Origin: Spirochaetaceae bacterium
Lineage (GTDB): Bacteria; Spirochaetota; Spirochaetia; Spirochaetales_E; Spirochaetaceae_B
DNA length: 6,531 nt
Direction: 5' to 3'
Assembly (NCBI GenBank): GCA_003249275.1
Contig: QKJO01000020.1
Coordinates: 1 to 6,531 of the forward strand
Position numbers and translations under genes: made by a program. Below the pieces are notes generated by a model. That model did no database searches. It had not been told where the DNA came from and was given only the letters and a program-made list of their open reading frames with translations. Positions 5,263 through 6,531 of this stretch are shown in pieces. Every line of letters begins with the position of its first letter. Position 1 is the first letter of the stretch.

Positions 5263-6531
5263 TTATTCCTTTTCCGCCCTTTCAAGAGTGACATCAAGAC
5301 GTCCCCCTTCAATACCGGATCTTTTGGGCAGATCAAACATAATCCGGGTAGTCTGTACAGAGCGGGGAGGAACGGGAACTGCCGGATCATCAACAAGGGA
5401 GAGTGTTCTCCCGGCTGCAGCCTGACCGGACTCATCGGTCCAGAGACAGTTCAGATCCAGGGCCCGCAACCCTTCCATACCCCTGCTGGACAGGCGGATA
5501 TCATAAAAAAGATAATATCTGTCATATCCCTCCAGCAGAGAGTGGAGCTGTCCTTCCAGATCAATAAACACACCCTGAGGCAGAGGAGCCGTCCTGAAAT
5601 AATCGATCCTCTCCCATTGAACACTTCCCTCTTCATAGTATTTGCGGCTGGTTCCGATGGAAACATAAAGGGATTCATATGTCTCGGGAGAATCCTTAAG
5701 ATAGATAAACCTGCTGAAACTTTCGGTCTCTCCTCTCCGCAAAGGCGCATCTTCAGGACTGACGAGGGATACTGTGATTCCTTCGGATGTCCCCGTATCG
5801 GGCATGAGTGAAAGTTCAAGCTGACTGTAGTCGTCCTTGATCGGCTGCAGATATCCTGAGATACGCAACGCCGGAGTGCCGGAGACGGCCGTTCTGATCA
5901 CCGTCGTCTCCTTCAGGGTGAGATCAAATTCTTCGGCAAAAGCATCGGAGGTGATGATTTCCACTTTTTTCGTCTCCCAGACCGGTACGGCCGGGTTTGA
6001 AGAGATCTGCTCCTCCTGATTCCTGAGAGAGAGAAACTGAAATCTTTTGCGCATCTGAGGGAACAGTGCTATTCCCAGAATCAGGAAAAGGGCAATAAGG
6101 AGGGGAATGAATTTCCTGTTGTTCTGCTTTCCCTGAAGCATTTTCTTCAGGTCCTTCAGTTCCTTCTGAAACTTTCTGGCTTCCGTGTTTTCCGGTTCCA
6201 GTGTCAGAGCATCCTGAATCTCATGTTCCGCTCTGTTCAGATCCTTCTGGAGGTAGCCGTACTTTGTGCTTCTTTGGAGGAAAAGTTCCGCCAGTTCAAG
6301 ACGGATCTCATTATCAAGGGGAGAGAACAGCAGGGCCCGTTCGGTTTCTACGATCGCATTGTCCCACCTCTCCCGGCGGGAATACTCTGCGGCTCTTGTC
6401 AAATGCCTGTCGATGAGCATCTGAAGTTTGCTGGTGTCCTCCACGGACAGCTGATACTTGTCCAGCAGCTTCGCAAGATCCTCTTTCCCGACAAGTTTAT
6501 CATCCTGGATATGGATGAGTTCTGCAACGAA
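5263..6531 (-). CDS. Membrane-anchored TPR protein with tandem beta domains, N-terminus outside window
   Basis: The frame is open to the window edge, giving 422 visible residues and a TAA stop. A GTG at 6444 could be called as a start, but it has no ribosome binding site and the 29 codons before it read as normal protein (FVAELIHIQDDKLVGKEDLA...), so the gene probably begins outside. Layout: helical N-terminus (1-45), about two TPR units (46-129; 'RWDNAIVETERALLFSPLDNE' and 'NRAEHEIQDALTLEPENTEA'), one transmembrane helix (about 140-158), a linker, then about 260 residues rich in beta pattern. Two parts of this tail look alike (about 219-293 and 339-418), each with 'L.L......SLV....P' and a matching strand order. 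More positive charge before the helix than after suggests TPRs inside and the beta part in the periplasm. The function is not recognised; a scaffold or envelope protein is the most that can be said. Confidence 0.72.
   Translation of the reverse strand, partial: FVAELIHIQDDKLVGKEDLAKLLDKYQLSVEDTSKLQMLIDRHLTRAAEYSRRERWDNAIVETERALLFSPLDNEIRLELAELFLQRSTKYGYLQKDLNRAEHEIQDALTLEPENTEARKFQKELKDLKKMLQGKQNNRKFIPLLIALFLILGIALFPQMRKRFQFLSLRNQEEQISSNPAVPVWETKKVEIITSDAFAEEFDLTLKETTVIRTAVSGTPALRISGYLQPIKDDYSQLELSLMPDTGTSEGITVSLVSPEDAPLRRGETESFSRFIYLKDSPETYESLYVSIGTSRKYYEEGSVQWERIDYFRTAPLPQGVFIDLEGQLHSLLEGYDRYYLFYDIRLSSRGMEGLRALDLNCLWTDESGQAAAGRTLSLVDDPAVPVPPRSVQTTRIMFDLPKRSGIEGGRLDVTLERAEKE
5266..5271 (-). 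promoter_or_regulatory. Ribosome binding site deciding the Nudix TTG start
   Basis: AAGGAA on the minus strand lies 6 bases before TTG 5259 and overlaps the last codons of the TPR gene. No in-frame ATG occurs before the conserved domain, so this TTG is the best start and the two genes are probably coupled. Confidence 0.55.

Overview
The window looks like a stretch of a spirochaete chromosome, probably Treponema/Spirochaeta-like. The reasons are a MurG C-terminus of the SRGDQ type and the order murG, cvpA, delta-prime-like gene, atoS-like kinase, atoC-like regulator, trpR-like gene. That order resembles what I recall from Treponema; I could not check it. Base composition looks balanced and even, and I saw no insertion sequence, phage gene, tRNA, rRNA or CRISPR array. 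The DNA is almost fully coding, with no gap longer than 3 bases between genes.

Rightward block (1-4778): the last 74 codons of murG (peptidoglycan lipid II synthesis); cvpA (four-segment membrane protein); a DNA polymerase III delta-prime/clamp-loader-like ATPase with a large insertion; a soluble PAS histidine kinase; a sigma-54-dependent NtrC/AtoC-type response regulator; and a TrpR-family regulator. All junctions are abutting, 1 base apart, or overlap by 4 to 20 bases, so this reads as one translationally coupled operon whose promoter lies left of the window. The kinase and regulator form a cognate pair. The TrpR-like protein is a second, separate DNA-binding output from the same transcript.

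Leftward block (6531-4747): a membrane-anchored TPR protein, truncated at its N-terminus by the window edge, followed 3 bases later by an MTH1-like Nudix hydrolase (oxidised purine nucleotide clean-up). The Nudix gene runs 32 bases into the 3' end of the trpR-like gene. An 8-bp inverted repeat and a T-rich tract (on the minus strand) lie at this convergent junction.

Most of this is ordinary, well-known housekeeping and regulation. The parts most worth a second look are the TrpR-like protein with a conserved ligand pocket but no trp genes nearby, the roughly 100-residue insertion in the clamp-loader protein, the tandem beta domains of the TPR membrane protein, and the convergent overlap. I found no clear evidence of an undescribed system.
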